14,275 bases of DNA from JBJXDT01 sp046153505 (GTDB lineage Bacteria; Pseudomonadota; Gammaproteobacteria; Burkholderiales; Methylophilaceae). The stretch covers positions 1 to 14,275 of the forward strand of contig JBJXDT010000058.1 of the NCBI GenBank assembly GCA_046153505.1, in the 5' to 3' direction. This document shows, piece by piece, positions 11,931 through 14,275 of the stretch (positions within the stretch are counted from its first letter, which is position 1; the number at the start of each line of letters is the position of its first letter). A program made the position numbers and the translations under genes. The notes under the pieces were generated by a model, which searched no databases, was not told the DNA's origin, and saw only the letters and a program-made list of their open reading frames with translations.

Positions 11931-14275
11931 ATGGGTCACATCACTACTGAATTTGAAATAAGCACGCTATTATGGCCTAAGCCGCCCTACTTTAATTTTG
12001 TGCCCAGCGCCGACAAACCTGCGCTTGAGAGATGTATTGTTGAATTAATCAAAGATAGAGCGCATGCAGGCAATATTATTCGATTTTCACCTGAAGAGTC
12101 TCGTATTTTATTTCAGCCTGTCAGCAGCAGCGTACATCAAGTTATTTCATTTGATAAAATCAAAAACCTTCAGCTTTTATGGCCATCTAAGCTAGTTCCC
12201 GAACAAAACTTTCTGGAAGCACGCGCAAACGAAGTATTCCCACCAACTGAAAAACAAGCCTATTTGATTGAATTTATTGATGATACGACGTTAACAGGCG
12301 AAACCTTGGGCTATGTGAATACGGAAGTTGGGCTATATATTTACCCCGTCATAGAAGGTGGTGCTGTTGAGCGTCATTTCATACCGCGTCAATCTATTAA
12401 AAACTATCAAATTGGTTTGCACATTGGCGAAATACTATTAGAAGAGAATCTTGTTACTTCTGACGATATAGAAACTGCTCTGAAGCATCAAAAAAACTTA
12501 AGATCCAAACGAATTGGTGATTACTTAAATGAAAATCAGATACTATCCGCCGACCAACTCCATCAAGCAATATCGCATCAAGAACAACGCCCTGTATTAA
12601 GACTTGGCGAAGCATTAAAAGAGTTAAATCTACTTACGGATAAAGAGTTGGAAGAGGCGCTAAGCAAGCAAAAAGAAAATCGCACACTACGCCTTGGCCA
12701 AATTCTTATAGATATGGGCATTGTGGACGAGCGCACGCTAAAAGGTACCTTGGCTAAGAAAATGGGTATTCCGTATGTCAGCTTGACTAAATTTAACTTC
12801 GACCCCAATGCTATCCGACTAATCAATGCTTCGCTGGCCAAAAAATTCACCTTAATGCCTTTGTGTATTCACGATGGCTTACTTGTAGTTGCTTTTGAGG
12901 ATCCAATGGATACTAAGTCAATTGACGAAGTACGCTTTGTGACCCAGATGAAGGTGTTGCCAGCAATGGCTTCTCGTGAGGATATTCTAGATACACATAA
13001 AAGCTATTACAGCCAAAACAAACTTTGGTCATCCGATGAACTAATTCCGATTTTAGAAAATGTTGATGGTTCTATTGATTTTGACTTTAAGGAAGACTCA
13101 AATGGTGACTTTGGCATCAATGATCTTGCAAACAGGCTGTTTGATGAAGATAACTCTAGGATACAAGAGAAGGTAGATGAACCGATTGCCGAATCGGACA
13201 ATACTCTGGTTCAACTTGTAAACAAGATGATCATTGACGCAGTCAAGGATGGTGTTTCTGACATTCATATTGAAACCTACCCTGAAAAGAAAAATACAGT
13301 TGTACGTTTTCGAAAAGATGGCTCTCTGATGCCTTATTTGGAAATTCCTGCCAATTTTCGAAATGCACTCATTTCGCGCATCAAAATTATGTCTCAACTA
13401 GACATTTCAGAGCGCCGAAAGCCTCAAGATGGCAAATTAGATTTTCAACAGTTCAGTTCTTTAAAGGTTGAACTTAGGGTTGCCACAATCCCTACTTCCA
13501 ATGGTTTGGAAGATATTGTGATGAGGATTTTAGCGGCTAGCAAACCCGTACCTGTCGATAAATTAGGCCTGTCCGACGAAGCACTAAAAACCATGAAAAA
13601 TTTAGTTGCCAAACCATACGGCTTAATACTGGTTTGTGGTCCGACTGGCTCAGGGAAGACAACAACACTGCACTCATTGATGGGACATATTAATACACCT
13701 GAACGTAAAATTTGGACTGCTGAGGACCCAGTTGAAATCACTCAAGTAGGATTAAGACAGGTGCAAGTAAATGCCAAGATCGGCTGGACTTTTGCAAACG
13801 CGATGCGTAGTTTTTTACGTGCTGACCCAGACGTAATTATGGTGGGTGAAATGCGTGACGAAGAAACGACTAAAATTGGGATTGAAGCCTCTCTTACTGG
13901 TCACCTTGTGCTCTCTACCTTACACACCAATAGCGCACCAGAAAGTATTGTGCGCATGCTCGATTTGGGCATGGATCCCTTCAATTTTGCTGATGCCTTA
14001 CTAGCGGTATTAGCTCAGCGTTTAGCTAAAACGTTATGCAAAGAATGTAAAGAAGCCTACTCACCAGATGAGACTGAAATGGAAGCGCTCGCTATTGAAT
14101 TTGTCGAGCACACCGAATGGGAGGCTAAAGAGGTTCTTGAAAAATGGCAGCAAGCGCATGGCAAAGATAAAAAGTTTACTTTGTATAAAGCCAAAGGCTG
14201 TAAAGCATGCAGCCAAACAGGTTATCGCGGCAGGCTGGGATTATACGAACTTATGACGGTCACACCATCGGTAAA
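11931..14275 (+). CDS. GspE/PilB/MshE-family secretion ATPase with tandem MshEN-like repeats (3' end outside window)
   Basis: A cytoplasmic hexameric ATPase family that powers type II secretion or type IV pilus assembly. The frame is open from the ATG to the window edge (781 codons seen). An N-terminal region of unknown type (1-160) is followed by four 30-residue repeats starting HIGEIL (164), RIGDYL (194), RLGEAL (224) and RLGQIL (254), then GIPYVSL and the rest of the N domain to about 356. An acidic linker (about 362-425) leads to the ATPase core. The core has SDIHIE (443-448), VRFRKDG (458-464), Walker A GPTGSGKTT (570-578), the Asp-box-type VGEMRDEET (638-646, usually GEIRD) and the His-box STLHTNSA (662-669). 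A zinc tetracysteine follows (C703/C706, C757/C760). All catalytic parts are present. The strong GAGGA site fixes the start. It follows gspAB in the same direction. Confidence 0.93.
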   Translation, partial: MGHITTEFEISTLLWPKPPYFNFVPSADKPALERCIVELIKDRAHAGNIIRFSPEESRILFQPVSSSVHQVISFDKIKNLQLLWPSKLVPEQNFLEARANEVFPPTEKQAYLIEFIDDTTLTGETLGYVNTEVGLYIYPVIEGGAVERHFIPRQSIKNYQIGLHIGEILLEENLVTSDDIETALKHQKNLRSKRIGDYLNENQILSADQLHQAISHQEQRPVLRLGEALKELNLLTDKELEEALSKQKENRTLRLGQILIDMGIVDERTLKGTLAKKMGIPYVSLTKFNFDPNAIRLINASLAKKFTLMPLCIHDGLLVVAFEDPMDTKSIDEVRFVTQMKVLPAMASREDILDTHKSYYSQNKLWSSDELIPILENVDGSIDFDFKEDSNGDFGINDLANRLFDEDNSRIQEKVDEPIAESDNTLVQLVNKMIIDAVKDGVSDIHIETYPEKKNTVVRFRKDGSLMPYLEIPANFRNALISRIKIMSQLDISERRKPQDGKLDFQQFSSLKVELRVATIPTSNGLEDIVMRILAASKPVPVDKLGLSDEALKTMKNLVAKPYGLILVCGPTGSGKTTTLHSLMGHINTPERKIWTAEDPVEITQVGLRQVQVNAKIGWTFANAMRSFLRADPDVIMVGEMRDEETTKIGIEASLTGHLVLSTLHTNSAPESIVRMLDLGMDPFNFADALLAVLAQRLAKTLCKECKEAYSPDETEMEALAIEFVEHTEWEAKEVLEKWQQAHGKDKKFTLYKAKGCKACSQTGYRGRLGLYELMTVTPSV

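Noticed and set aside
1..14275. CRISPR array, transposase or integrase gene
   Set aside because: No regularly spaced repeats, no insertion-sequence ends and no recombinase-like reading frame were seen; the island case rests on the tRNA half alone.

Overview
The window looks like proteobacterial chromosome of moderate to low GC, most likely beta- or gammaproteobacterial. The evidence is a GspA/GspB pair beside a GspE/PilB/MshE-type ATPase, a close CsiD-LhgO pair, and bacterial sigma70-like signals. Genus cannot be fixed from sequence alone. Everything left of about 8.7 kb is read leftward (minus strand). Everything right of about 9.27 kb is read rightward.

Region 1 (44-3140, minus) is a tight three-gene unit: a diheme c4-like periplasmic cytochrome, a ClC-type chloride/proton antiporter (ATGA overlap) and a small PHBH-type FAD monooxygenase (32 bp gap). 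It is AT-rich. A 291-bp spacer without a convincing gene follows (3141-3431).

Region 2 (3432-8707, minus) reads as one operon in the order csiD, lhgO, a LysR regulator, a TauE/SafE (TSUP) permease, and a glutamine-synthetase-fold enzyme of the gamma-glutamyl-polyamine type. CsiD (glutarate 2-hydroxylase) and LhgO (L-2-hydroxyglutarate dehydrogenase) together take glutarate to 2-oxoglutarate. The synthetase may glutamylate a diamine such as cadaverine, which would feed carbon toward glutarate; this link is inferred. Two dyad-symmetric elements overlap a plausible csiD promoter, and a third inverted repeat lies in its leader.

Region 3 (about 8840-9110) is a junction. It holds an 11-bp direct repeat, an 8-bp perfect inverted repeat and the 3' half of a tRNA-Arg(ACG) gene. 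The tRNA half starts exactly at the anticodon loop, runs to CCA and is followed by a terminator-like hairpin. This is what a tRNA-targeted genomic island leaves at its distal end. It predicts that the catabolic genes to the left are island cargo, that the native chromosome resumes to the right, and that an intact tRNA-Arg(ACG) lies beyond the left edge of the window.

Region 4 (9266-14275, plus) starts a secretion or type IV pilus-like locus: a GspA/ExeA-like membrane ATPase with a C-terminal peptidoglycan-binding domain, then GspB 3 bp later. After a 193-bp spacer comes a large GspE/PilB/MshE-family ATPase that is still open at the window end. Its N-terminal region carries four consecutive 30-residue repeats resembling the cyclic-di-GMP-binding MshEN motif, where known MshEN domains have two.
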